Notes: generated by a model from the letters alone, not told the origin. A DNA stretch of 64,000 nt from Dromaius novaehollandiae (GCF_036370855.1 NC_088103.1:33211904-33275903); one strand, 5' to 3'. Counted from the stretch's first letter, positions 1-12,960 are shown. Translations and numbers: made by a program.

Positions 1-3000
1 TTGAACGTATAATGAAGTGTTCCAAGGGCTGCAGTTATTTTTCTGCTTGTTAAGGATTTTTTTTTTTGAAGGGGGAGGGGGGACTTTTCGAATTTGATTT
101 TAAATTAAAACGTCGCCAGGAGATGTTTTATTGGTGATCACCCTTATGATAAATTTATGCTTCAATAATTACTTTTCACAGGATATCGATTTCCTCTGGC
201 AAAAGCCTTTGTGCCTCCTCCCAAACCTCTGTCTCCCATTTCCCGAACAAGCCAGCGCTCCCCACCCGGGGGCCAGCTGCCCACGGGGCCAGGAGAGGCA
301 AAGCGCCCCCCGAGGAGGAAGCGAGGGGGTGGCTCCAGCTTGACCCGTGGCAGAGCAGTGGCCGGGATCCCTCGGCAGCCCCCCAAAACCCTTCCCCGCG
401 TTAAGCAGTGCTGTTACAGATGTGAAGCAGCATGCAACGTGCTGCACATCTGGCTGCAGGTGCTGGCGGGGGGGGGGGGCAAGGGGCCACCAAGGGTCCC
501 CCGGGAGCTCCCTCCAGGCTCCCCCTATCCCCCCAGGTCTTGGCGGGGGGCACAGTGTGCCTCCAGGGGCCGCGACACCGGGGTGGGCCCCCCACACCCT
601 GCGCCCCTCCACACCGGCCGGCGGTACGGCAGCCCCGCGGCGCCTTGCAGCAGCACCCGCGGCCTGCGTGTCATTTCCAGCTCACGGATCACTCCCTGCT
701 CGCCTCCCTCCTGCCCACGAGAGCTGCGCACTGGGCAGGACTGGTGAGGCCGCCCGCCCGGCGCTGTGCAGCCCGGCCGTCCCCTGCAGCCCCAGGGAGG
801 CCGGATTTACAGCCCCCGGGAAGGGGGGCTTCCTGGGGCTGCCACCGACTTAGCCGGGCTCCCTTGCAGGGATGCAGGAGACTTCAAAGGCTGAGGCAAA
901 AATACTCTCTTTAGAGGTTTCCTGACCATCGGGGAGCTTGACAGCTGCTCCACAACCCCCCTGCCCTCCCAAACCCACCAAGCAACTCTCCCTGCAAGAA
1001 AGCAGGGTCTGTCCCAGCGTCCTGCAAAGCCAGAGAGCCCGCATGCATCCCCTCCCCGGGCACAGGCGAGAGCCCAGCGAGCAACCACCCCATCCAGCCG
1101 TGCCATCCACGGAGCGTGCTTGCGCCGTGGGGCTGGAAATCCCCACCTACCCCCTGCCAGGGACTCCGCTTTCCCCCTTGGCACTAACCACAGCAAGCCC
1201 CCGCTCCCCACCATGAGTCCTGCTTCTCCTCTCTCACACACCCACAAACCCGCTGCTGGAAACACACTCAGGGTGTTGACGCAGACACAGAGGGTCTGTG
1301 ATGAGCTCAGAGCACAAAGCAACACAGGATCTTCTTGTAGCACAAACGCTATCTTAACCAAGCGACACTGTTATTGCAACCTGCTGAAGTCTTACAAGAC
1401 GTGGCATCCACCCGAATAACTTCTGATCTGTCCTTCCTTGACAAAACAAAAATAAAAATTCCTCCCAGCTCCCTCACCTCATTTATTATAGAAATAACTT
1501 TCCCCTTGGAAGGAACTTCCACTGCTCTCGAAGGACAGAGCAGAGAGAACAGGGCAGCACAGTGCAAGGGACTGCAGAAACTTAGAGCCATCGCTGATGC
1601 CCCCAGAGGACCCATTTGCAGAGATTTTCCTCTCTTGGCACTATTAGCAGGCCTCTGTTTTCCCTTCCCATTTATTTTTTGGCCCTTTCCTAAGGAACAG
1701 AAATATGATATTTGGTGGTGCAATTGTGCGCATAGGACTAGCTTTCTTTGGGGAGGCCACTCAGCCCTGCCTGCACAAGCTGCTCCGCTGTCAGCCCACG
1801 CTCAGGAGGTGTCTGCCGCTGTTGGCAGCTGATGTCCTGGAGGAGCTGGAAGCCAGGCAGGGTTTGGTGGCTGCCCTAAGGACATGTCCTGCGCGGGGCA
1901 CAGGGCCTGTGCGGTTTGCACTCCCGATGCTCTGCAAGCAGACCTGGCGCAGCGCGGCAGAGGCTGCTCATGGAGAGGACATGGGAACGGGAGCAGTAGA
2001 GCATCGCTGCCTGTCCTGGCCATTGCACGAGCTCACAGGGTAAAAATCACCGACAGGGACACGTGGGTGGACGGATTGCCTTCCCTGCACCCCTCTGCTT
2101 TGCAAGGCAGCTGCAGGAAGCAGCCTGCGCCTCATGGAGGTGCAGACTTAGCCGCCTATGGACTGGCCTTTCCCAGCTGTTTGCACTACCACCACTTTTA
2201 GCTGCCATGGGGAAGGGATAAGATTACCTTATTTTTCTCTAGAGCAATGACAGCATTTCCTGTGGATACTACCTCTTAACCCAGCTGGGCCCTGTCATTG
2301 CTTCCTAAATTCCTGTGTGCTGCCAAAGATATAGTGGCCACAGTACCAACATGAGCACAAGCAGAGAGCTCCAAACCCACCACCGAGAGACTGGGGCAAA
2401 GACTGAGGCCACGAGCAACCGGGGAGGTGCAACAGCCTGCTGCGTCCCACTCTCCCCTGAGTTTTCTTCAAGCACTGGCCTCCCTCTGCTCTTGGCACAA
2501 CCCAAAGTGCTACTGTCTCTAACCAGAATTTGGCTACCCGTAATCATGTCCCAGTTCAGGTGCATCTTTGGCAGGGCAGGACGAAACGTCACAACCTCAA
2601 ATTCAGGCCCACAGCTGGTTCCCAGGGTGCCCCCAGAGTCACAGGAGTTTATAGCACCAGTTATCCCAGGCTGCCAACCTCCCTGCATTACTGGGATCCT
2701 GCTTCGAGGTGACCGTCTGCCCAAGGCTCACAACACCCCGAAAACGAAGAAAGCCTGGGCTGAGGGCATCGGAGCAGTGCTGTCCCCCACGAGCGGCCCT
2801 GCCTTGCTGCCGAGCAGCAACACCCAGGCACGTAACCTGCCCGGGAGCGAGCCTGGAAAACACCGGCCCCGAGGTGCGGGTTTCCTCCCTCCTTGCGAAG
2901 CGCACCGGGCGCCGAGCATCGGTGCTCGCTCTCCGGCTGGCCGCCGTCCCCTTCCTGCTCAAAGCTTAGGCAAGGGGGACCTCTGCAGGCAAAGCTTAGG

Positions 3001-4800
3001 CAAGGGGGACCTCTGCAGGCTCTCCCCCCGCCGTGCCGCGACGCAGCCTGCGCCCGCCGGCCTCCAGCGCAGCCCCGCCCGCTGCGTCGCCGCCGCCCAG
3101 CCCTCTGCACCCTGGCAAACCGCTCTGCACCTAAAACTGTGCGATGTAGCAGGAAGCTGATTCCTCCGACAGGCATTTTTAGGGAAAGCTACTTTCTAAA
3201 GCTAAAAATCGGGGGGAGGGGGTTGTTTGTTTGTTTATTTTTTTAGTAAAACATTGCTTTGCACCCATTCTTTGAGTAGGCGAGCAGTCACTTGGTGTCC
3301 TGTAATAAAATAAAGTCCCATTTCCCAGGCTTGTTACAGACATAGCAGACAGACTCTCCGAAGGAGCATATTGCTCCCTCCTCTACCAGGACTCAAAGAA
3401 GCAGGATGCTGCCACAGTAACCTGGACTGAAAGGTAAAACCCACCCACTGGTTCATAGTGATTTCAGAGAGGATTTCTGCTCAAAACTAAGGCACACCAG
3501 TGCCACAGTCAGTTTTGGGGAGATCTGGGGGACAGGAGGGAAGGTCAAACCGAGGCACAGCAGGGCCAGATGTAACACAACCACTCAGAGAAACAGCAGG
3601 GTGGTGGGAAGGAGCAGGCAGCTTCTCCTTGGTGGTTCTCTATACACACGTGCATGTGTCTCTGTCCATGTCAGCCCCCCCCGCCCCCCCCGATTTTAAT
3701 CTCTTGTCTAATTTCAGCCAAAATGTGAGCAAATTGAAGACAACTTCAGTAAATTAAGTTCCTAGATGTTTCAAATCGTGCTGCACTGCAAAACTGAATG
3801 TCTGAGAGCTCCCTGATGAAGGCACCCAGCTCCTTTGCAGCACGGTCATCTCCAACAGAAACTCTTTCCTGCCTCCCACTTCACCTCCAGAGCCCAGAAG
3901 GCTGCGTTCATATGAATCTCTGAGTCACAGCTCTAGGAGCTGAAAGGCAGAGGAAGCTTAGGGGACTGCTAGCATATAGCCCTACATCCCCCAGCAAGGT
4001 GTTTTCTTCTGGAAAGAGGTGTCTGGTACTTTACTTGCAACTTGCGGTCTTCTATTTGTGCAAGTATCTCAGCTGACCCTGAACAACAGCCCTGCTGAAA
4101 CAGCAGAGTAAGAACCCCCCAGCGCAGCCTGGACCTTTCAGGTTAGCGATGTACATGGCTACAAAACCTAAAGCTTATGGAAAGTGCTGGTGATTGCCCT
4201 GCAAGGTGGGCTTCATCTTCACAACTGCCCTCCTGCACTGTGGCAGGTCTCCGCCTTGTGCGCACAAAGCCCAGCAGGGTCCCTGCATCACTCTGTGCCC
4301 ACCACCAGCACCACACTTTGGAACAAGCCCTGGCACCCCCAGGGTATGGCTTGTCCCAAACCTGCCTGCTCATTTGGTATTATAAGCTGTTTTATCAGGC
4401 CTAGTCCTCACGTAAAGCTATTTATTACAAGCAAAGGAGGGGTCTGCTTTCCCTAGATGCAAGCAAACGCCAGCAGGCATCTGCGTTGGGGAATGTCTGA
4501 TTGCTTCTGCTCCTCGAAAAGGGGACACCTCGTTTCCCCATGCCTCTTTCCTGCAGCCCTTTGAAGAGCTCAGCATTTACACTCTCCTCTTTCACATCCC
4601 TCCCAGAGCTTCTCTGGCTCTGTCACACCTACACAGCCCAGCCCACCCCACCTGGGTGCTGGTGTGGTGGGAGCCAGCATCTGCCCCAGGACCCTCATGT
4701 CCCTGCTCCTTTACACTCATGCTGGCAGCTCCCTAAGGCGGCACCTTCCTCTGCATCATGTGCTTGCATGTCACCTGGCACAGGCATCCTCATCCATGCC
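1..4800. other. Intergenic DNA downstream of TLX1, no gene seen
   Basis: The first 200 bases include an A+T-rich stretch (TTTAAATTAAAACG, TGATAAATTTATGC, CAATAATTACTTTTC) that may be the edge of a regulatory element. The rest is G+C-moderate unique-looking sequence with a 30-bp tandem duplication at 2961-3020 and a short C-rich run near 3676. Six-frame reading shows only low-complexity frames. Confidence 0.5.
2961..3020. repeat. Perfect 30-bp tandem duplication
   Basis: Two identical adjacent 30-base units (2961-2990 and 2991-3020), each beginning AAAGCTTAGGCAAGG and ending CTCTGCAGGC. Complete identity suggests a recent duplication or copy-number polymorphism. Confidence 0.97.
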
Positions 4801-4804
4801 AGGG

Positions 4805-5125
4805 ATGATTTTTTGGGAGGGTATAGAGAAGATGGAGCCAGACTTCTTGGAGCACAAAGAAAGGCCATGCATAACTATAAGACAAGTTACATCAAGGAAA
4901 ATTCTGATACTGGGGGGAAAAAAGTATTTGCAATAGGAGCAGACAAACAGTGGAACAGGGACCAGACTTTGGTGTCTCCATCCTTGGAGATACTCAAAGC
5001 TTGACTGGACAAGGCCCTGAGCAACCTCATCCAGCACCAGTTAGCCCTGCTCTGAGGGAGGGCAGGACCAGATGCTTCCTGAGGTCGCTTCCAACTCAAA
5101 TTATTCTCTGATTCAATGATGATGT
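4805..5125 (+). mobile_element. CR1 LINE, 3' end fragment (5'-truncated)
   Basis: The CR1 3' region is recognisable in order: GAAGATGGAGCCAGAC, GTGGAACAGGG, GTGTCTCCATCCTTGGAGAT, ACTGGACAAGG, GCAACCTC, and a tail with GGTCGCTTCCAACTC followed by ATTCTCTGATTCAATGATGA. It keeps only the end of the reverse-transcriptase ORF and the 3' UTR, and is dead by truncation. CR1 is the dominant LINE of birds, crocodilians and turtles, which supports a sauropsid source. Confidence 0.88.
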
Positions 5126-5219
5126 AACTAAACTCCTGGCTGCCCTTGCACCCCACCTGCCCCATCCATCAGTGCTTTGCAGATAGCAGTATAAACTGGA
5201 GCAGTCAAGCTATTTCCAA

Positions 5220-5420
5220 GCCCATCAGCACAAACAGCAATATAAAGCCAGTATCAGGCAGCCTGTAATCAGCTGCTATTTCTCACTTCTTAAAAACATA
5301 TTTTATGATCCAGTAATGCTTTTCCCAAATAATCCGATCTATTTCTCACCTAATGCAACCACAGCCCTTAATTGTTTGGTACTAATAGCTTTCATTTCTT
5401 TCGCTTCTCTTTTCTTTGCC
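5220..5420. promoter_or_regulatory. Candidate regulatory island, TAAT-rich
   Basis: An A+T-rich stretch just after the CR1 fragment: CAATATAAAGCC, CTGTAATCAGC, AGTAATGC, CAAATAATCCG, CCTTAATTGTTTGG and ACTAATAGC. Candidate only. Confidence 0.3.
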
Positions 5421-8400
5421 CTGCAGGAGAAATCAGCCATGACACCCACGAGCAAGGTTGCAAAACAGCTTCTGCCTTCATTCCTTCTGCCCTGCCCAGC
5501 CCAGTGTGCAGAAGCCGTGGCCAAGGGGGGAGGCAATTTGCCCCATCTGGTCACTTAATATTTTAATGGAAAGTAGAAGGGTAAAAAAGTTAGTTCGGCT
5601 ACTGCTGGATGTGAAGACAGGGACAGGATCACCCCAATGTGAGAGGAAAAAATAATTAACAGATAACTTTGTCTTCCACCAGGACTATGCCCTCTATGCA
5701 GCTGATGGCTGGGGACTGATGCGGGGACGCAAGGGGTTTCCATCTGGTTTCTTACTGGGTGGGTCTAGCACGTGCTGGGTGTGGGAATCCATCTGCAAGC
5801 AGCTCTGGCAAATAGATACCTCGTTCTTTGTTTCCTCGAGCCTTGGCTCTCGTCCAAAGCCAGGAATGCAGGCTTCAAAGGAAAAATGCCCAGGAAAATC
5901 CATTTCTTAGACAGTGATCCAGAAGGTGAATAGCTTATGGCAGCCCTGGAGGTGGTGGAGTTCCCTCCCTGCATCTGATATTCTTCTCTGTCTGCACTGA
6001 ATTAAAAAAAAAAAAAAAAAAGGAAAAAAAAAAAAAAACCTCTGATGGTCTGATTTTGATGGAGTACTCCAAAGGCCTGCTAATTGTTTTCCCATTAATC
6101 CTTGCTTTTGAAAGCGGAGCTAGGTTTGAGTTGGAATAGTTATGAAAGTCTGTTAGGGTTGAGAGGTGGGGCTTGCTAGAAGCAGACTGATGCAGAGAAA
6201 TAGCTAGATGGGTATTCGCTAACATTTCGGGGAAAGCAGTTGGTTTGCTCATGCACTTGCTCTCCTCAGCAGCTCAGCAGAGCCACAGACCTCCCGGCCC
6301 CGGAGCCCTGGCACTGCATGGCAGCAAAACCCCAGCCTTACCTCCCCGCGCGGGGTGAGCCCTCCTCGCTGGTGCTCCTCTGGCTATGTCTCTGGCTGTG
6401 GCTGGCAGGCTAAGGAGGCCAGCAGGAAGGAGGAGGCAGCAGAAAGTCAGACTACAGCTCCTGTGAGGCTGCTTGGACATCCCCGAAATCACCTCTTCTT
6501 TTTTCCTGCGGGAATATTTGGAATTTCAGTTACCATCATTTTTGCCAAGTGATTGAAATTTTCCATGGGAGTTCTGCTTATGTCTCAGAGACAGATGTTA
6601 GGCAGAGATGTCTATACAAAAGAGACCATAGCTTGATATCTCTGCTCAGAGACTCATGGACCCATGAACAAAGTTGCGTTAAGTAAATATGCCAACTTTG
6701 CTCTTGTGACTTCTTCCCCAAGCCTGGAAGATCTGAGATTTGCTACTACATTGCAAAGAAGTCCCCTAGATAATACTGTAGCTAGGGCTGCCCAGCACTT
6801 CCCTTGTAAGACACTATTTTTCATGACTTATTTATTTCTTTGGGGAACCACAACTATCTTCTGGGGGTCTTCATGTCCTTTTCCTTTGCAAAGGGTCAGT
6901 GGTTTTAACACTGCTCCTGTGCTCTGTGACCATTCGTGTTAGACCCTCACGCTATGGGATCGCTCTGGGGGAGCTGCGGGCACACCAGCACACTTCTGAT
7001 GCATCTCTGAGACAACAGGAAGCTTATGCAGGCTGCAAAAAACAGACGGTGCCAGATCCAGCACAAACCCAGCTAATATAAAAGTCCACCCATCACCTCT
7101 TGGAGGAAATGGGAACTGGGAGAGAGAATCTCTACTGGATCATTGCATTGTTGGCATTTATATTTCAGATCCAGTACTAGAAGCCCTTAAACTGAATGCA
7201 TTGTATCGTGAAACCATGATCCGAGGATAAAGAAAACTGCATCGTATTGATCATCCGAGAGTCTCTGGAGCACGGAGATGCTTTATGTGAGAGAACTGGG
7301 ACTTACAAAGAAGGATAGGGCAGGGGGGCCTGTGTTAGCATCACAAATAGCCCCTTGCTCGCTGCTCCAGAGGCAACGTGCCCAGATGCAGGATAGGTAG
7401 AAAACACAAAATCTCCCCTTGCAAGTGCCCAGCAAGATCTGTGGGAAGAGGGGAGGCTCTGGCAGGGAGAAGCACATGCTAGGCACAGCCTTGTCCCCAC
7501 AGGCCCTGCAGGGAGGATGCTCAAGGCCCCAGCTCGCATTGAGGCAGTGAGGCAAGGACCATCCTTCCTGAACAGGGACATGCAGGTCTGGATACAGACG
7601 GCTGGAGCAGTTCAAATAGGAGAGTAGGGTTTGGGTTAGAAGCTGATGGAGGACAGAGGAGCAGACAAGTGGGTCTGGCAGCTGCTAAATGTGTCCCTCA
7701 ACGCCTGGGTGCCCAAACCAGTATCCTGGGGTCAAAACTGCAGACATGCTGACCAATTTCTGCTGTAGCTGAAAGGCTCTGGATGCTGCACTTCGGACAG
7801 GAATTGTGATACAGTCAGGTCTTTGGTGCCTCCAACTGAGCACCACAAAAAATAGGATGTTTTTGATATTTGCTCTCTACCTCAGTTTCCCCATAGGAAA
7901 GCAGCAACTTCAACATCCTGTGCTTCACCAAACAGGGGAGTTCTGCATTCCTGTGTGTTTGGGAAGCATGTTGAGCAGCATCTGCCATGGAAAGGCCCCC
8001 AAGAAAAATCCTCTACCACAGCATTGGCAAAATGATGTGCAGTAAATAACATGCAGGGCCAAGGTGCTGAGAGAGAAGAGGGGAACTCACCCAGAAATCC
8101 CCCTTCGTGCTGGGCAGTGGGTAAGGACCAGGTGGCTCACAAGAGGAGAGCTTTGCCTGTGCAGAACTGCAGCACCCACACTGCTGCCCCACAGCAGATC
8201 CCTTTACCCATGAAGGGGGCACAGGCAGAGCTGCAGAGGGTTTGCTGAGCACCCAGGAACAGAGGCTGGAGACAGCAGAGCTCACAGGAGAAGCATTTCA
8301 CCCTCTTCTCTCCAGCCCAGCCCCTTTGCTGGATCTCATTATGGGGTTAAACAGAAGCACCTGGCCATCACTTCAAGGATGGTATGGGAACCACCTCAAA

Positions 8401-10380
8401 CTAAGCTCCCTACCTGCATCAAGGATCAGAGCTATTTAATATTCAAGTGCCTTCCTGGAAAAACAGGCTCCTCCCACAGAAAAGACCCCAATCTGCCCCA
8501 TTTTCCACAAATCTAGCCCTGGAAAAGAAGTCATCAGACACAGGAACCAACCAGGCAGCCATGCCCTCTCCCGGCCAGTCAGCTCCCCCTCACTCACGTG
8601 GGGAAGTTATTCCCGAGAGAGGCAGGAGCAGCTTCTCACCTGCCTCTTGCCTGTGCTGCCAATAGTTTCTAAATACCACCTCTGTTTGGCAGGGAGAGAG
8701 AAGAGTCAAGGCGGAGGCAGCTGCTGACAGGAGAGGGGCAGGAAGGATGGGTGCTTGCTCTCTCAGTGAGGTTCCCTCTGGTTTTGGTGTGAAAACCCTA
8801 AAATCAGCCAGTTCTCTTTGACAGCAAGAGCAAAGAGTTTTGAAAAGCTCTGTGTCTTTAACAAAAATGCTTCTTCTCCTTTTCCTTAAAGCTAAGCAGC
8901 AGCCTGCCCTAGCCAGGGCAGAGGCAGAAAGGTTTCTAAGAGCAAGACAGACAAAAAGGTCAGTAAGGAGAGAATTAGCTCAAGGATATCCTGTCTTGAA
9001 GCAAGACAGAGGGCAAGGCAACCTTGCAAAGCCCTCCTGTGCTATTTCCTAGAGGAAAAGAGGAATCTAAGAGGAAGTTTATAAAGCCAGTAGCAACAGA
9101 GGAGAGCCACACCAAGAGAGGAAATTATTTTTGCTCCAATACTTGCCTTTGCTCCTGCAGCAATGCTGCCTGCAATCAGCTGCTCCCTCCAGCCCAAACC
9201 CCCCAGCCATCCCCAATTCCCCATTAAGCATGAGCAAGCCAAGCTGAGGCTTTTTATACCTTGATGGGAGCTCTGCCCTTGCTCTGTGGCCTCCTGGGAA
9301 ATGTAGTTCAGTGCCTGCATGGCCATTTTGGAGCTGGCTTTGCTCCCCCTGGTTTGCAGAGTATGAGGCTTATTGCAGGAAATTTGGGGGTGCAGAGCTG
9401 GGATGAGGCTTTGGGTGCATTTGCTGCTTGTATCATTAACTTTACACCTCTGGAGTGGGGGACCAGGAGATACTCCCTCTTTCCCCTCGGAGGGCTCAGG
9501 GGACGAGCTGTGGGATGCCCTTTCTAGCAGGCTGGTCCATGGCCCCGAGAGAGCACGGGCCAAGCAGGGATGAGACCGAGCACAGGGCAGGGTGGGGAAT
9601 GAGGGCTCGGTGCTGCTGGGGGGATCCGCTCAGACCCTGCGATGCTGAGGGGAGGCACCGATGGATGCCTGGGTACCAGCAGCTGGGGAGGTGTCTGGCC
9701 TGGGGGAGAAGAGGGCTGGGAAAGGCAATGGGCAGGAGGAAGCCTGTGAGAAGCTCAAGAAGAGACAGTGGTAATGGAGAAAGGACATATTGGGAGCCCC
9801 GGGCTTACTGAATCCCACCCCCAGGAGAAATGAGGGTGGGCGCAAGTGAACGGGAGGTGCTGCCAGCAATGAGGACCCAGACATGCATAATTGCAAGCGT
9901 GTGGTTAGAGGCCCTCCCGAGCGGGGACTTGCTCAGGGCTGCCGCAAGTCCCAGGCCGCCCTGAGCTTGTGCCTGCGTGCCCGCCTGAGCCAGGGCCAAG
10001 CAGCCAGCCTGCTGTTTTAGCCCAGCTTTCCCCAGCAAATGTCTCGCATGGATACATCTCGTGCATGGAAATAAAACAACCTCAGTGCTTAAAATCCTGC
10101 GAATCGGACCTGTCTTGGGGGATAGCAAGCAGGGGGCATCTAGGGGTTTAAATACATTGCAGAGGCACAAATAGTTTAAGAGGAGGGCAGGAAAGGCCGG
10201 AGATTCAAGCTGGATACGATCATGTGTCTAACCCTAGCAGAGCTAGGCAATCCCCAGCATCTAGCTAAAAAGAGCCAGTCTTGCACGCTCCAAAGTCTGG
10301 AGTGCATGTGAGGTTGTGCAAGTGAGGAGGCTGGATTTGGAGGGGTTTCTTCTCTGAATCATCTGCGTTTCCTGCCGTGA
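5420..10380. other. Intergenic DNA, no gene seen
   Basis: Unique-looking sequence with an 18+15 poly-A tract at 6004-6038 and possible small regulatory islands at 6040-6160 (GCTAATTG, CCATTAATCC) and 7130-7260 (TTGGCATTTATATTTC, CGTATTGATCATCC). A weak MIR relic (ACCTCAGTTTCCCC) lies near 7880 and a ZNF143-like motif at 9289-9309. No exon is recognised. Confidence 0.5.
6004..6038. repeat. Poly-A tract (18 A, GG, 15 A)
   Basis: A long A-rich run on the plus strand. It could be the tail of a retroposed element, but no recognisable element precedes it. Confidence 0.8.
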
Positions 10381-10600
10381 CTTTTTTTTATTTCCAGCAA
10401 GCATTTCTTTCTTTCTCTAAGGAGATACGAGTTGCACCCAGTCTGCACCTCCCTGTTTTCCTCCTCAAAATAATAATAGCCTCATTCACTAAAGGCACTA
10501 TTAGGATATTAAGTGAAAATGAATTAAGTTTAATTCAGTTGTTATTTTAGGAGCTTTGCCTCGTCAGGGTTTTGCAAAGCTTCATTCCTCCACTCGCTGG
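10380..10600. promoter_or_regulatory. Candidate conserved enhancer
   Basis: A+T-rich island with AAAATAATAATAGCC, TTAGGATATTAAGTG, AAATGAATTAAG, GTTTAATTCAG and GTTATTTTAGG. About 13.5 kb downstream of the TLX1 stop. Confidence 0.4.
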
Positions 10601-11750
10601 AGACCAGCTTTAACACGCCCCTGCTGAGCTGTTGCTGCAAGCCACAAACCCATCATGCTGAGAGTTTTACTTAATGCTAAGGGTTGGATTTTATTTTGCT
10701 TAATGTCAGAGTCTGCCTGCCACGCTGCTGGGGCAGAAGGGAGAGCCAGAGACTGTTTAGCTCAAGCCCATCATACTCTGAGTAGAAAAGCAAGTGACTG
10801 TCGGGCTGGTGATTTCTTAGGCAAAATCCAAGTGCTCATTTGCCCTGAAAGCACCATGTCACTGCCCACCCTGCTTCAGAGAGGCTCAGAGCTTTACCAA
10901 CTCTGAGCATCAGGTCTCATCTCCTGCTTGGCACCCCGGCCTGCATCTTCCCATCCACTGCCGTGCAGCAGACATGGTGCCATCCTGGAGACCCTGCCCA
11001 GGGGATGCAGTTTCTGTTACTCCTGACTGTACGGTTGCACGTGGGGACGGGGAATAGCTGTGATCCTGCCCTGGCACTGTGTCACCTGTCCCCCTGCCGA
11101 GCGCTCATCCCACCTGCATTTTGCTCTCCCTTTGGATTGTCCTTAAAAGCAAGAGCGAAGCCCTGGGAAGCGTCAGGGTCACTCCAAGCAGGCCCTGGTC
11201 AGGAACCTTTCTCCATCACATGGGCAGGCGTTACCCCCACCCAGGCCAGGGAGAAACTTTGTGAGTGGGGGGAAAGGAGGGGAGAAAAGGAGGAGGGGAG
11301 GGACCCAGACTTTCCTGGGACAGCGGCCTGGGCCTTTGCCCTGCAGGCAGGCAGGCTGCTGGGTGCCCATAACCATGTAGCATTTGCTGGGGCGCTTGGA
11401 GGAGATGCATGTCCTTGAAATTCACAGTAGCAGCAGGGTGAGAGAAAGCATGAGCCAGAGGAGTAAGACGAGGGGGCTCAGATCCCCCCCGAAGCCCAGC
11501 GTAAGGGCAAAAGTACATTTCCAATGGGTCTAAGGCTCCACAAAGCTTGTGCAGTTGGACTGCAAGATCCATCATGCGCCTCCTCCCTTTCCCTCCTCAT
11601 TCCTGTGGCAGAGATGTAGAAGAGAGAACAAAACCCCAAAGATAAATGCGTACATACGGTGCTGGGACAGCTCAGTGTTGGCAGCAGCAAACTGGAGGAG
11701 GAAGCACTCAAAAGAGGGCTCTCCCAGCCCCTAACCTTGCTGTGAGCCAC
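10600..11750. other. Intergenic DNA, no gene seen
   Basis: No exon or familiar repeat is recognised. A ZNF143-like half motif (GGACTGCAAG then CATCATGC) lies at 11557-11577. Confidence 0.45.
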
Positions 11751-12130
11751 AGCCTAGGATTTATGGCATAAAAGCTTGGCAGTGACCTCTGATCTGCTCC
11801 AGCACCGAGCGTGGACTCAGATGGCATTACAGCGTGATGTACGGCCAGCGGGTCTGCCGGGCAGTCTCTTGTGAGCGATGGCTTGCGATATTTCTGGAGT
11901 TTATACCTAGCTCTCCAGCTCGACGGGCTTTCTGGATATGATTTGTGCCCTGTGTAGCTCTATAAATATTGAGCTTGGAGCATTATATATGGCGACAGCC
12001 CTACAGCACTCCGGGTGATATATCCCTGCGTTTGCAGTTGTAGGCGAATAATTTTAGTTTGAGTGGTGTGGCAATGAGAACAAGGAGGAAGTAAAAATAA
12101 AAGGGTAATTCAAGACCAAGTGAACAGCAG
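11750..12130. promoter_or_regulatory. Candidate conserved enhancer
   Basis: An A+T-rich, CpG-retaining island: ATTTATGGCATAAAAG, CTCTATAAATATTGAGC, GCATTATATATGGCGAC, GGGTGATATATCC, GCGAATAATTTTAG. CpGs preserved outside a CpG island, next to TA-rich words, suggest constraint. It has no coding frame of note. Confidence 0.45.
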
Positions 12131-12690
12131 GGAGCATGCGTGAGATTTGGCTTATCATTCAAAGCTTTTCCCACCAAATCATTCCAGAAATTGATGGCTG
12201 GAGTCATTTCCCGAGTTAGTTACCTTATCCCTGCATGCTGCTGCCTGCCAAACAAACAGATGTCACTGAGGCCTCCCCTGCTCCGGGTTTTAAAGGCAGA
12301 GGAGAGGAGGTGCCAGAGCAGGGCAGGAAAGGAGCAGAAGATGAGACTGACACTCAGAAAACAGGCTCAGACCCTCCTCTACCATAGGAATCTCCATGTT
12401 TTGTGTCATTAGAGCATTCCCTGGTGTGAATCCAGCCTTTTACTATTCCTATCTCCCCAGCCCATCCCTGGGAAAGCTGTGGCAGAATTGGCCCAGGAAC
12501 CTGTCATGACAAGCAGTCTGCAGGTCACCGCTCAGGTCTGGGGACACAGGGACTTAGACCATTAAAATGACTTGTTTCCACCCTGGCGTGAGATCTCAGC
12601 ACTCCTGCAGAAGGGGCCTGTCGTTCAGTCACGCGTCTCACTGCAGTGGGGAATGGGGTCGGGTAACTGGGTGAATTGGCACCACGTCTT
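12130..12690. other. Intergenic DNA, no gene seen
   Basis: Ordinary mixed-composition sequence with no exon or repeat recognised. Confidence 0.45.
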
Positions 12691-12960
12691 TCCATGAGAG
12701 GTCTGAGGCAGGCCGTGCAATTAATCTTTAATTGGGAGTGAACAACTATGCAAGGACCATGATTACAAGCGGGAGGAAAGGTGCCTCATGACGGCCCAAA
12801 TGCGCCACGTGAGGATGTGACTTGGGCCAAGCACCAGTGATGCAGGCAGCAGGCCAAGGGCAGGCGAGACTGTTTAAAAGGAGCTGGGTTATTTGCTCCA
12901 GTTTTGTTCAGAGATGGAAGGTCAGCGGAGAGAAATAGAGCTTCGCTGTGACATTATGTC
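12690..12960. promoter_or_regulatory. Candidate conserved enhancer
   Basis: The core is GTGCAATTAATCTTTAATTG (from 12715), then ACTATGCAAGG (octamer-like) and ATGATTACAAGCGGG, followed by ATGCGCCACGTGAGG containing an E-box CACGTG. Paired TAATC/TTAAT words close to octamer and E-box sites resemble neural enhancers. Confidence 0.4.

Noticed and set aside
2961..3020. Possible CRISPR-like direct repeats
   Set aside because: Two adjacent copies with no spacers in a vertebrate genome: a simple tandem duplication.
2315..3160. A 281-codon plus-strand frame
   Set aside because: No domain, includes the 30-bp tandem duplication, and shows no splice or codon-bias support.
6004..6038. Poly-A tract as evidence of a processed pseudogene
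   Set aside because: No gene-like sequence precedes it on the plus strand, and the mirrored poly-T has none either.
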